A stretch of DNA of 64,000 nt from Cavia porcellus (GCF_034190915.1 NW_026947485.1:32935519-32999518); one strand, 5' to 3'. Numbered from the stretch's first letter, positions 47,333-57,660 are shown. Translations and numbers: made by a program. The notes: generated by a model from the sequence alone, not told the origin.

Positions 47333-50300
47333 TTATGGCTGAGAGTCTTTTATAAACTTTAACTTTAATGGGTTACCAGTCCGTTGTACTGTCCATCGGG
47401 GACCCTTTTCGTCGTCTGTAGCTTTCAGTGGTTTGACTTGTGTGTGGTGGATCCACGCAGTCTTTTTTGCTACCTTGACGGAGGTGGGAGTGCTGAGCAC
47501 CACGGTGAACGGTCCCTCCCAGCGCGGCTCAAGCGAATCCCGGTGGTGTCGTCGCACCAGGACCGACGTTCCTGGCTCAATTGACGCTTGGGGCAGCGTT
47601 CCCAAGGGGGGGTTCAGATGTTTTTGTCTGAACAGCCGGTGAATTGAGGTCAGTACAGGCTGGAGACTCATATCCGTGAAGTCCACTTCCCAGTGTTTTC
47701 TTGGGGAGGTTCCTCGATACCGGGTGGTTTCCAGTGGAGGTTTCCTGGTTGGGTTGACCAACAAACACTGTGGACATCTAGAGCTCAGAGAGGCAGTTAG
47801 TTTGGAGAGCTTTGGAATGAAAAATCGATCTCTGAACAATTCTGCTAGTTTAGTTCCTCCTAAATGAGTAGCCTGATGAGCTTGCTGCAAAAGCTCTCGT
47901 CCTAGTGCTTTGGGTAACAGCACTCGCTTGTCGGGCAGCTGATACCAGCCCCCTGGAGTGCGGGGTTTGGCTCTAAGTTGAGATGCTAGCTGTAAATCTG
48001 TCTTTGAATAAACAGGCTCTGACAAGGCTTGAGGGACTAGCATCAGGGCAGTCATTTCCTCTGCAGGCCCCTCTGATGTGGTTGCTATTTTTCGGGCAGC
48101 CTGATCGGCCAAATTGTTTCCTATGATGATGGGGTCATCTCCCACTTGGTGTGCCTTGCAATGAATAATAGCGACTTGCTGAGGTAGCCAGACAGCTGCT
48201 AGCAAGTCTAGGATCTGTGGGGCATTTTTAATCTTAGTCCCGGCCGAGGTCAAGAGACCGCGTTTATGGTAAATAGCTCCATGTACATGTACAGTAGCAA
48301 AAGCATATCTGCTGTCTGTGTAGATGTTTACCCTCTTTCCTGAGGCTAGCTTTAATGCCTCTGTCAGAGCAATGAGCTCTGCCTTTTGGGCAGAAGTGCC
48401 AGGCTCTAACTGTTTAGCCCAGAGTACCTCTTTTTCGGTGGTCACTGCTGCGCCGGCCACTCGCCTCCCGTCCTGAATGAAACTGTTTCCGTCGGTGAAA
48501 TAATTGTAAGCGTCCTTAAAAGGCTGGTCGGTTAGATCAGCTCGCAAGTTCTGCTGTAACTCGAGAATGTCAGCACACTCATGGAGAGGCATCTGTTGGT
48601 TTTTTTGGGTTATCGTCGGGCATGAGAGTGGCTGGGTTTAGAGCTGAGGAGGTCTTGAAAACTACTGATTCTGGGTCTAGAAGCAAGGCCTGATAGTGTA
48701 GAATTCTGGCATTTGAAAGCCATTTTTCTGGGGGGGTTTTAATAAGAGTCTCTAGGCTGTGGGAGGTTACCACAGAAATCTTTTGTCCAAAAGTGAGCTT
48801 TTTAGCCTCTTTGAGTAGCATTGCCACGGCGGCCAAAATTTTCAGGCACGGAGGCCACCCTCCTGCCACTGGGTCGAGTCTTTTAGAAAGATAGGCTATA
48901 GGTCTCTTTTAAGGGCCAATATCTTGAGTCAGAACCCCTTTTGCTATGCCTCTGAGTTCATCTACGAACAAGGTGAAGGGTTTAGTAACATCAGGGAGCC
49001 CCAGGGCTGGAGCCTCAGTCAGAGCTCGCTTGAGCTGTTGGAAAGCCTGCTCGCACTCATCTGTCCAGTCGAGCGACTTTTGAGTCTCTCCCTTTAAAGA
49101 GTCATACAATGGGCGAGCGATTTCAGTAAAGTTTAGAATCCATAGTCTGCAGTATCCGACAGCTCCCAGAAACTCCCGCACCTGTTTCTTAGTTTCTGGG
49201 GATGGGATTTGTAATATGGCCTGGATTCTTTTTTTTGATAAAGTCTTCTTTTCTTCTTGTAATTTATAGCCCAGGTAAGTCACGGCCTGGCGACACAGTT
49301 GAGCCTTTTTAGCCGAGACTTTATAGCCTAATCGTCCCAAAGTCTTTAACAACTCCTCAGTTGCTTTTTGACATGTTTTTAGGGACGTTGAGGCTATCAA
49401 CAAATCATCTACATATTGAAGGAGCACTATCTCGGGGTGTTCCTCTCTAAATCTTAAGAGATCTCTTGCTAACGCCTCGTCAAAAAGGGTGGGAGAGTTC
49501 TTGTAGCCCTGAGGTAAACGTGTCCAGGTCAGCTGTTCCTTTACCCCTGTATCTGGGTCAGTCCACTCGAAGGCAAATAGGGGTTGACTCACCGGAGCAA
49601 GAGGCAGGGTGAAGAAGGCATCCTTCAAGTCCAGGACAGAGTACCAGGTGTTCTCCAGATTAAGGAGGCTGAGCAGGGTGTAAGGATTTGGCACTGTTGG
49701 GTGTAGAGTCAGCACTCGTCTATTAACCTCTCGGAGATCCTGTACAGGGCGATAGTCATTCGTCCCCGGTTTCTGAACTGGGAGCAAGGGCGAGTTCTAG
49801 GGAGAGACACAAGGAATGAGAATATCATTGTCTCTTAGTCTCTGTATGTGGACTTTAATTTTTTTTTGGGCTTGCAGGCTTATTGGGTATTGCCTTAAGC
49901 AGATGGGGCGTGCCTGAGGCAAGAGTTCTACCACATGGGGGACTTGGTTGACTGTTAGCCCTGGAGGGTTGTTTTCTGCCCAGACTTCTGGAATCTCCTG
50001 TTTCCATTTGTTCAGCAGTTCTAATTCTAAGTCAGTCCGTGACAACTCGGGTGCACCAGACAAACTTTCCAGCAGGCGGTAACTTTCTCCTTCTGGGACA
50101 AGAGCCAACACTCTAATACTCTCTGATTTTGAGGGGGTATCAGTCCCTAGCTTCAGTCTAGGTTTATTCGTAACAAAGTCAATTTGCACCTGTAATTTAT
50201 GTAGAAGGTCCCGCCCTAAAAGGGGATCCGGGCACTCAGGGACCCAGAGAAAATCATGTTGGACCAGTCTATGTCCAGGTCGAGCCAGACTAGCTGTCAC

Positions 50301-50483
50301 CTTTGGGTACGATTTTTGGCCCCCTGTAGCTCCTATCACATTGACAGATTGCTTGGTCAGTTTTCCTAATGGTTGAGTCAGCACAGAATAGGTAGCTCCT
50401 GTATCGACTAGGAAGTCTACCGGTTGCCCCCCCACTTGGAGAGTTATCCGGGGCTCGGGGGGTGGCGGCGAGCCCTGACCTCC
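47333..50483 (-). pseudogene. pol: Broken retroviral pro-pol (two stops, a frameshift, integrase core deletion)
   Basis: pol continues gag's frame past the TGA at 50484-50486. Protease carries DTGA (about 50394-50405). RT carries YVDD (about 49404-49415). RNase H keeps its acidic residues (FTDG, AELIAL, TDSRYA, LADQAA). Integrase has the N-terminal HHCC zinc finger (HQATH, CPQC) and the C-terminal domain. Breaks are TAG at 49797-49799 in RT, TAA at 48909-48911 in the connection/RNase H region, and a frameshift near a T7 run (48600-48606). Around 47668 the integrase core is lost soon after the first catalytic Asp (WEVDF), so the remaining catalytic D and E are absent. Integrase is roughly 150 residues short of the family norm. 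Confidence 0.92.
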
Positions 50484-50486
50484 TCA
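50484..50486 (-). promoter_or_regulatory. gag-pol readthrough stop (TGA)
   Basis: The stop is followed by GGAGGTCAGGG and a GC-rich spacer. In gammaretroviruses this position is a UAG suppressed by a downstream pseudoknot. Here the codon is TGA in the same context. The frame then runs open for 228 codons up to the RT stop, which supports readthrough rather than random decay. Confidence 0.75.
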
Positions 50487-51974
50487 TTTCTGAGACAACA
50501 GGGCCTTAGTCTCTCGTTCTGTCTTAGGCTTTAACTTTGGACAATCCTTACGCCAATGTCCCATCTCCTTACAGTACGCACATTGCTTTTTGTCTAGAGG
50601 AGGTCGCTTACCTCGAGCTTTCTTTTTCCTAGGGTTAGCTGACCTCTTGGCTTTTTTTTCGCAAAGTAATTTCAGTACTTTAGTCATCCTTTTGGTTGTT
50701 GTTTCTTGCAAGGTTTTCCTATTGTTGAAAACCTTTTGTGTGACCTCGACCAACTGGCTGAGAGGCATTCCCTCGAATCCCTCAAGCTTTTGTAACTTTT
50801 TCTTAATATCAGGGGCCGACTGGGACACGAAAGCAATATTAATTGCTCGTGCGTTTTCGGGTGCCATCGGATTGATTGGAGTATATAATCTATAGGTCTC
50901 TAAAAGGCGCTCTAAGAACACCGCTGGAGACTCATTGGCTAACTGCTGCACTGCACTCACTCGGGAAAGGTTGGTGGGCTTCTTAGCAGCCGCACGAAGT
51001 GCATCTAAGAGCCTCAGGCGATACTCATCGAGAGCCTTTTTACCTGCATCCGTGTTAGGGTCCCACTCGGGTCGGGAGGAGGGGAACAAGTGCTCAATTC
51101 GTTGCCGATCAGTGGATGGAGATCCATCCGGTTCTCGGACTCCCTTTTGCCCCAAAGCGCAGATTCGCATCCTTTCCTCAGCCGTGAAAAGGATGCGTAA
51201 GATCTGCTGGCAGTCATCCCAAGTGGGAAGGTGGGTGGAGAAAACAGACTCTATAAGGCTAATCAGAGATTCTGGGTCCTTTGAGAAAGGGGGGTTCTGA
51301 CTTTTCCAGTTATAGAGGTCAGAGAAAGAAAAGGGGGTGTACACAAACATGGAGCCCCCACTCGGGGCTGGGACCTCCCGCAGAGGGCACAGTGGCGCTG
51401 CCTCGTGGCCCTGTTCCAGAGGTCCCTCTGGTCGAGCGTGGCGGCGGGTTCGAATGGGCCGAGGCGGGGAGGGCGAGGTGGAGTCAGGTTGTGGCTCAGG
51501 GGCAGGATACGGGGGAGGGGGTAAGGGAAGGATGTCTAGCGGGTCGGAGAAGTCTTCGCTCGGAGGTAAGACTGGAGGTGCGTTGGGCTTGGAGGTCTCC
51601 TCTTCAGCCTTGGATTTCGGTTTGAGGGCTGCTAGGACTCCATTCGGAAGTGGCTCAATCCAAGGGGGAGCATCATAGATTGTATCTATCCAAGCCTGGA
51701 TATAGACAATCTGATCGGGGTGAGCGGGGGGCCCAAATACATACTGGCGGACCGCTCGAGCTGTCTCCATATCAAAGGACCCAAAAGGGGGCCAGACTCC
51801 TTGGGTCCCCAGGGGCCACTCCTGTGTGACAAAGGTTGTTAGTCTGGCTTTGCGAACCCTTTCCCCATATCTCCCACCTCGCCTCTGGAATTCTTTAAAG
51901 TGGTCAATGACAAGGCTAAGGGGAGTGCTGGGAACAGATTCGTTCCGACCCATAATGGACTCGTTCTGACCCAT
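50484..51974 (-). CDS. gag: Retroviral gag, open (496 codons), ends at a TGA
   Basis: Gag is the structural polyprotein that assembles particles at the plasma membrane. It starts MGQNES, so Gly2 can be myristoylated. A PPPPY late-domain motif lies in the proline-rich region near residue 155. Capsid follows with the major homology region (about 50878-50935). A basic NC has one CCHC box, CAYCKEMGHWRKDC (about 50541-50582). The length is near the roughly 500-540 residues typical of gammaretroviruses. The start region contains a tandem 21 nt duplication giving two Met-Gly starts (MGQNESI, MGRNESV). The frame ends LLSQK then TGA, with the same frame continuing into pol. Retention of the frame may only reflect youth. 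Confidence 0.93.
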   Translation of the reverse strand: MGQNESIMGRNESVPSTPLSLVIDHFKEFQRRGGRYGERVRKARLTTFVTQEWPLGTQGVWPPFGSFDMETARAVRQYVFGPPAHPDQIVYIQAWIDTIYDAPPWIEPLPNGVLAALKPKSKAEEETSKPNAPPVLPPSEDFSDPLDILPLPPPPYPAPEPQPDSTSPSPPRPIRTRRHARPEGPLEQGHEAAPLCPLREVPAPSGGSMFVYTPFSFSDLYNWKSQNPPFSKDPESLISLIESVFSTHLPTWDDCQQILRILFTAEERMRICALGQKGVREPDGSPSTDRQRIEHLFPSSRPEWDPNTDAGKKALDEYRLRLLDALRAAAKKPTNLSRVSAVQQLANESPAVFLERLLETYRLYTPINPMAPENARAINIAFVSQSAPDIKKKLQKLEGFEGMPLSQLVEVTQKVFNNRKTLQETTTKRMTKVLKLLCEKKAKRSANPRKKKARGKRPPLDKKQCAYCKEMGHWRKDCPKLKPKTERETKALLSQK

Positions 51975-52574
51975 AGCTGGTGGTGTCGCTGGTTTTGCTG
52001 GAAAAAAACTTAAAAGGCAAAGTTAGGGTTAAACAGAAAAACTACAGAGACTAGGCAAACGGTCGGAATCACCTTTGCCCACTCCGAATTCTAGGAAGGA
52101 GCTCCTAAGAAAGAAGGCTCTGTTAGAGTTAGGTGACCAAAAAGGGGAACAATTAGAACAAATGAACACACAGACCGACACACAAGACGAGACAGGACAA
52201 GACAAGCTGCAGCAGAATGGCCTTTGCTCAAAAATTAGTCAAATTTTGGGATCTGGAGGAATTAACAAATTTAACTAATGAAGTGGTTCCCCACCCAGGC
52301 GGAGTCACAAATGGCAAAAACCAATTGACTTCGTCCTCGGGGGCTTCACTTCCCAAATTAAGGGCGTCCCCTTCCGAACGGAGTGGTTCCTCACCCGGGG
52401 CAGATTCACAGATGGACAGAATTTGTCCGACAAACCAACTGACTCTGTCCTCGGGTGGTTCCCACTCCCAAATTGAGGGCGTCCCCTCAAAATTACAAAT
52501 TGACCGCGGCCCAAACAAAACCTCCAGAGCACTTACTTTCAGATGTTCGGAAATGAGTCTGGAGTCTTGCTTCC
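51975..52574 (-). other. Proviral 5' leader with candidate splice donor and imperfect tandem repeat
   Basis: 600 bp between PBS and gag, the usual place for the packaging signal. A candidate splice donor for env mRNA is the complement of 52531-52536 (AAA|GTAAGT), about 40 nt from the PBS. Two units beginning GTGGTTCC at 52283 and 52383 share 'cccaaattgagggcgtccc'-type ends and form an imperfect tandem repeat of about 100 bp. RNA structure was not computed. Confidence 0.6.
52283..52495. repeat. Imperfect tandem repeat in the leader
   Basis: Unit 1 starts at 52283 ('gtggttccccacccaggc') and unit 2 at 52383 ('gtggttcctcacccgggg'). Both contain 'gtcctcggg' and end with 'cccaaatt.agggcgtcccc'. 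The second unit is slightly longer. Confidence 0.75.
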
Positions 52575-52592
52575 ATCCAGGGCGAGCCCCCA
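52575..52592 (-). other. Primer-binding site, tRNA-Pro-like
   Basis: The - strand reads TGGGGGCTCGCCCTGGAT two bases after the LTR's terminal CA. This matches the 18 nt tRNA-Pro PBS at 16 positions; the two changes are internal. Confidence 0.8.
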
Positions 52593-52594
52593 AA

Positions 52595-53659
52595 TGTTAT
52601 AACGTGGGCCCCGGTATAAAGTCCACGGAAACAAGAGTCCAAAACTTAAGTGGCAAAGGCTTTATTGAGCCAGTCCTGGCGGCACAGTCTCTCCTAGATC
52701 AATCTAAAGACTGCGCGCCCAAGACTGGGGAAAGGGGTTTTTAAAAGTAAGGGAAAGTGGGGAGGAAACCTGTAAGGCCATTAAACCTGTTGACCCGCAT
52801 CTGGAAACTGTATTGCTGTCTACTTAGCTCTGACAGTCCCGGGAGTTCCTGGTGTTGCTCAAATTATTTTTATCTTGCAGACTGACATTATCTCAGAGTG
52901 GCACATCTGCAGCAATATTTGGGGAAGAAAGTGGAGAGTTAATTATCCCAGGACAGCTTGTCTTCGCCAGTGAGTGCGAAGGGGTCACGAGTTATGAGAT
53001 GCTGGAACTTAAGTTTTACAAAGATCTGATATCTAACCCATTGGTACATACAGAACAAAAGGAAAGCACCGATCGGGGTTTGGGCCACAGTATTTCTCGG
53101 TAATTTTTTTGAAGCTAAACAGTTCTTAAAATTGGGGCAGGCTCATTTTATGACAGATCATCACCAGGTCGGGGAGAGGTCACCAGAAACCCAAATTTTT
53201 TATGGCCCAGATAGGTGGGTGGGGGGAGGCAATAAGGCGCGCTACAGAACAGGAAAACGGCGAGTATCTATCTTGTGGGAAGAGTAACTAAGGTTAGGTA
53301 AAAAGGTTAAACTCATGGGCAAATCTCCCTGCATATAAACACACTACTTTAAACAATGTGTAAATTAGTGGGCCTTCTTGTCTTCTTTAGTTTTTTAGCG
53401 AAGACTAGAGGCGCCTACCCGTGATTAACAGCCCTTGTTAGCTTGTTTTAGCACCACTCTTTTTGTTTGTAGAGGGCCGCTCCGTGATTAACATTTTAAT
53501 TAAGTGAAATTTTTGCAATTTTTTATAGGGGAGAGTATTGCTCAACATATCAATTGGGTCACTTAACATATCAGTTAAGAAAAGAAAACATTTAGTAAGC
53601 CGCGGTACAGGTTTGCTATAATACATAAAATGATGAAGCTACTTTCTTAGAGTACAACA
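52595..53659 (-). repeat. Proviral 5' LTR
   Basis: 1,065 bp, the same length as the 3' LTR. U3 starts at 53659. The TATA-like TTTTAAAAA corresponds to 52738-52747, the probable cap site lies near 52713-52718, and the AATAAA is the complement of 52661-52666. U3 holds a repeated CCGTGATTAACA-type motif and repeated AACATATCA blocks. This LTR would drive gag-pol transcription leftward. Confidence 0.95.
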
Positions 53660-53664
53660 GTATC
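53660..53664. repeat. Target site duplication, right copy
   Basis: GTATC immediately after the 5' LTR, identical to 44213-44217. Confidence 0.9.
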
Positions 53665-54589
53665 TATGCATCTCATCACTTCAGGAAAACAGGTACAGAT
53701 GCAGGCTCTTATAGTTTTGCCAGTGACTGAAACATCACTAGCAGTACTGTTGTCACTGGCATGATGACCTAAACATATGCGTAAATCCCAGAAGTCTTTG
53801 ACAAGAGTTTTATCCTCATTCAATTTGCAAGGCAGCAACATATTTTAAAACTATGCCCCCATGTACTTTGTGTCTAAGGATAAGTAGGAACTGCAATTCT
53901 TAGTTTAGGCTTTACTAAAATACTACACTTGGCTCAGGTTTTAAGTAAATCCCTACATGTTTTGCCTACGTGAAGGTCTGTTAGGATGTTAGAAAGTTGA
54001 ACAGGATGTAGAACAAGATTTCATAGTGTGGACACGTCCTGTATATTTCAGGATGTTTCCTGTCCGTGATGCCTGCTCAGTGAATGTCAGTCCCACCTAA
54101 TGATAATTGTTCTAATGATCAAGAATCCACCTCCCTCAAATTTCCAAGGTGTGCCTCCCTTAGTAATTGGTTCTTTTTAAAAAACATCACTACTTAGCTA
54201 ATACTATTGAGTACAATGTTGGGGTAAGAGTAGCTTCCTGACTCTGATGGCTTGTTTTTAAACCCTGACGCTGTTGAGCTAGTATTGTCTTATTAACGCA
54301 TGCTGGAGATTGCTTTAGCATCTGATTATCTAGGACTCCATCTGATGGTGGCATCAGGACCCCTGACAAGAACTTGACACACAGGAGTGTCCCTGAACCA
54401 GTGCCTTTGGTGTTGTGGATATTTTCTGAGCATTCCTAAGTTTTTCTCATTTGGTGGTGAGAGCTCAAAACACAATTTTTTCCCCAACATCCAGAGGACA
54501 GGTCACCCACTCTTCTCTGGTACACATGAAATGTATCCCGGGTCAGACTGGTCAGATGCTACACCACAAATCAGACCTCAATAAATTAA

Positions 54590-55260
54590 GAAGGATAGGA
54601 TCAACACAAAGTGTGCTCTCTGGCCAATGAATGAAATTAGAAACCAATGGCAGGAAAAATTGAGAAACTCATAAGTATGTAGAACTATTTCAAAATAAGC
54701 AATGGGCCAAAGAAACCAATCAAAAGATGGGCTAGAAACTACTTTGAGATGAATAAAATAAAGACCAATGTGGCTCAAACTTAGCAGATGCAGCTGAAGC
54801 CATGCTTAGATGAGAATTTATAGTCATAAATGTCTACATTAGGAAAGAAGTACCTGAGTGTTCTAAGAAGCTTCATCTATATTAACCAAAAGATAGAAAC
54901 AACCCCTGTACTATAGAATGATAAATAGATAAGCAGATATGGTATATTCTATAAGAGAATGTTACTGGATAAGAAAAAAGAATGTAGTAAAATTGCATGC
55001 TAAACATAGATAGACCTTGAGAACATTATGCTACATTTTAAAAGTTAGTCATACACAAGACCGTGTATTATGATTTTATTCATAGGAAACGTCCAGAACA
55101 GAGACCTTTACTGAGAGAGAAAGTAGATTAGTGGTTTCCTAGGACTAAGGAAGATGGAGGGAGTGATGATAGCTGAGAGCTGTATTTTTTGAGATGATGG
55201 AGTGTTTTAAAATTGACTGTCCTGGTAGTTGTAAATATGTTGAGTGTTAAAAACGTGGTT
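54590..55260 (+). mobile_element. L1 3' fragment, sense
   Basis: 'taaccaaaagatagaaacaa', 'tagataagcagatatggtat', 'agaccttgagaacattatgc' and 'gtagattagtggtttcctag' occur in the order of an old L1 ORF2/3' end. No open frame. Confidence 0.65.
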
Positions 55261-55279
55261 AACATCAATTTTATTACAA

Positions 55280-55460
55280 GGTTGAGGGTTTAGTTTAGGG
55301 TTAGGATTAGAGAGCTTGCCTAGCAAGTGTGAAGTCCTTGGTTCAGTCCTCAGCACTAAAAAATTTAAAAATTAAAAAATAAAAACCAAAAATGAATAAA
55401 TACCAAATAAAAATCAAAAACCAAAAATTAATAAAAACCAAAGCCAAATAAAGAAGGATC
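55280..55460 (+). mobile_element. ID-type SINE with long A-rich tail
   Basis: 'ttagggttaggattagagag', 'gcttgcctagcaagtgtgaa' and 'ggttcagtcctcagcac' are the sense ID head. The A-rich tail, with AATAAA-like units, extends to about 55460. Confidence 0.75.
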
Positions 55461-55464
55461 ATGT

Positions 55465-56700
55465 TAAGGCTTTTGTAGGTAAATGGATGTGACTTTAGAC
55501 CATACTCATAAGTGAAATAAATCAAACTCACATGTGTATATATGTATTGCCTCCCTAGTATAAGAAACTGAAAAAGTAAATAAGATACAAAATCTTCAGT
55601 GACTATTATGAAAGGTGAAAAAACTGCTCAAAAGGGAAAAAATAACTCAGGGAAAAGAAGAAAAGAAGGAAAGGAAAAAATGTATATATACATTTAAGAA
55701 AGCTAAGATGATTATACAACTAGTTGTATTAGTTCTTGGAACAAAACAGTTAACATTCATAGGATTAGATCAATTTGCATGTTTATATCTGGTAGTCTGA
55801 ACAACACTTTTGAAAATAACTATGCAAAATAACAACCTTAGTTATGTTCCTACCACTTTGTTTTGAAAGCCTACATTGTCATTGTTTTGGGCTCTTTGTT
55901 ACTGCTATTTATTTTGTCTCTTATGTTTTGTGATTTTCTTGTATTTTGTTTTGTTTTTTCCTCTAAAATAGAAAGGATCTGTGTACATATATAGGCTTAT
56001 ACATGCCTAGAACTTCTCCTAAAGAATTTACAAGAATTGATTTTGCTATGTGTAATGGTATGAACAGCTACTTTTAAGAAAATGAACCATTATGGTAGCC
56101 ATTGCCAATTTTCTGTCACCTTGTTGTGAGGTCCAATAATGCTTTTATTCTTTGTTTTGACTGATTTTAGTCTGTTTTCTATTAGTCGCTTTCCATATAT
56201 GTGAAGGTATGGACAGCTACTTTGACGAGAACAAGAGACATTATGGTAGCCATTGTTGATTTTCCTGTTGCCTGGTGTGGCAGGCCAGTAATGCTTTCAT
56301 TCTTTTGTTTTGATTAGTTTTATTCGGGGAGAAGAGAAGACATTTTAGTAGCCACTGTTGATTGCTTGCTGTCTTATTTTGAAATCCTATACTGCTTGCA
56401 TTGCTTTGTTCTGATCTGCTTTGTTCTGTTTTGTTTTGTTCTATTCTCTTTAAAAAAGAAAAACAAAACACAGTAGAAGATACTGCCATTAGTCTAAGTG
56501 CTTCAAATGTGCTTATTCTGTTGTACTTGGCAATTTTTTTTAATGCAATGGTGAAGTTTTCTAAACTTTCGCTATAGCTTTTCATCACCCCTTGTATGCA
56601 TGAATATACAAATAAGCAGCATTAAGTGGTATGATTTAGCTTGGTGAACTAGTAACACAGGAATTATATACCAATAAAGTTGTTTTTTAAAAAAAAATTT
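55465..56700 (+). mobile_element. Probable LINE 3' end with internal repeats, ending in AATAAA and an A-run
   Basis: It starts with L1-like 'gtaaatggatgtgacttt' and 'actcataagtgaaataaatc'. It ends 'accaataaagttgtt' followed by an A-run (56670-56700), the hallmark of a retroposed 3' end. The middle (about 55850-56450) contains imperfect repeats built on 'tatggtagccattg' (56091, 56242, 56344) and 'ttgttttga'. The family is not certain. Confidence 0.45.
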
Positions 56701-57091
56701 TAAAAATCCCAAATGTAGATTTGTATTGCTGCAAATAGCTTTGATATATTTGTGTCAGGCTAATTTGGGAAGATCTATAAATTCAAGTACATTCAGTAAT
56801 AATAATAGCAACAGTAATACTAAAAGTCAAAAGTCCATTTCATTTTATGCAACTTAACCTGCATTTTATATAAATAAACACTACGATAGGAAAAATTCTA
56901 TCTTTCACAATTAATTTACTTTTAGCATTTTCACACTTTAACTTAAATATGATTTTTAGTCTACACAATTTCAAGGGCTAAATGTACTAAAGTTTTTGTA
57001 ATTCTATGGGTCCCCTAAGAAACTGTGTTCCAAGGTGATTGTGCCATTTTGTGTGTCTACCTATAATATAGTGTCATTTTCTGTTGCTCTA

Positions 57092-57279
57092 TACCCCGCC
57101 CTACATAATAGGGATAGAACCCAGGACCTTCGCACTGAGCTATAGCACAAGCCCTTTATATTTTTTGAGACACAGTCTTTTGAAGTTACTAAGTTGCCCA
57201 AGGTGAGATTAACCTTTCTCCCCTGCCTTAATCTCCCAGAGGACTGAGATTACTGTCATGTGCCACTAAGCTCGGTTCC
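57092..57279 (-). mobile_element. ID/B1 composite SINE, antisense
   Basis: 'agggatagaacccaggac' and 'actgagctatagcacaagcc' (ID part), then 'ttttgagacacagtctttt' and 'ggactgagattactgtc' (B1 part). Confidence 0.75.
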
Positions 57280-57329
57280 TGCATTGTTGTTTTTAAAAAT
57301 CCTATTTGTTTTCAGTTATTTTCAGTTGC

Positions 57330-57660
57330 TATAACTGAACATCACAGGCTGCACAATTTATTAAAAGAGGAAATGTATCTTTCTCACAGTCCCAGAAGTG
57401 CGAGAGAATGGTACCAACACTCGCTGGTCTTCTGGTGAGGACCTCATGGTGGAAGACAGAAGGGAAATGGATGCCCGGCTATCTTTATAACAACCCACTC
57501 TCGTGATAACCAACACAGCGTCCTGGAAACTGCATTGACCCCTTCAACAGGGTGGTGTTTTTAGGATCTGATACTCCTTAAAGTGCCCTGCCCTCAACAC
57601 ATCAATACTCCTACCTGGCATCTGAGTTTCAGCATGGATTTTGGCAGGGACAAAACACAC
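57330..57660 (-). repeat. MaLR-type LTR relic, antisense
   Basis: 'gttgctataactgaacatca', 'cacagtcccagaagtgcgag', 'ctggtgaggacctcatgg' and 'tttggcagggacaaaacaca' follow the antisense plan of MST/THE1/MLT-class LTRs. Confidence 0.5.

Larger units (their letters stand above)
44213..53664 (-). mobile_element. Full-length gammaretrovirus-like (ERV1) provirus with target duplication
   Basis: The 9,442 bp element (44218-53659) is oriented on the - strand: 5' LTR at 52595-53659, gag, pro-pol, env, 3' LTR at 44218-45282. The flanking GTATC at 44213-44217 and 53660-53664 is a perfect 5 bp target duplication. Class is shown by an MGQ-type Gag start, a single Cys-His box, gag and pol in one frame separated by a stop, a tRNA-Pro-like PBS, and a TM subunit with CX6CC. 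gag is open; pol and env are broken. The LTRs differ at three sites, so the insertion is evolutionarily recent. Confidence 0.95.
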
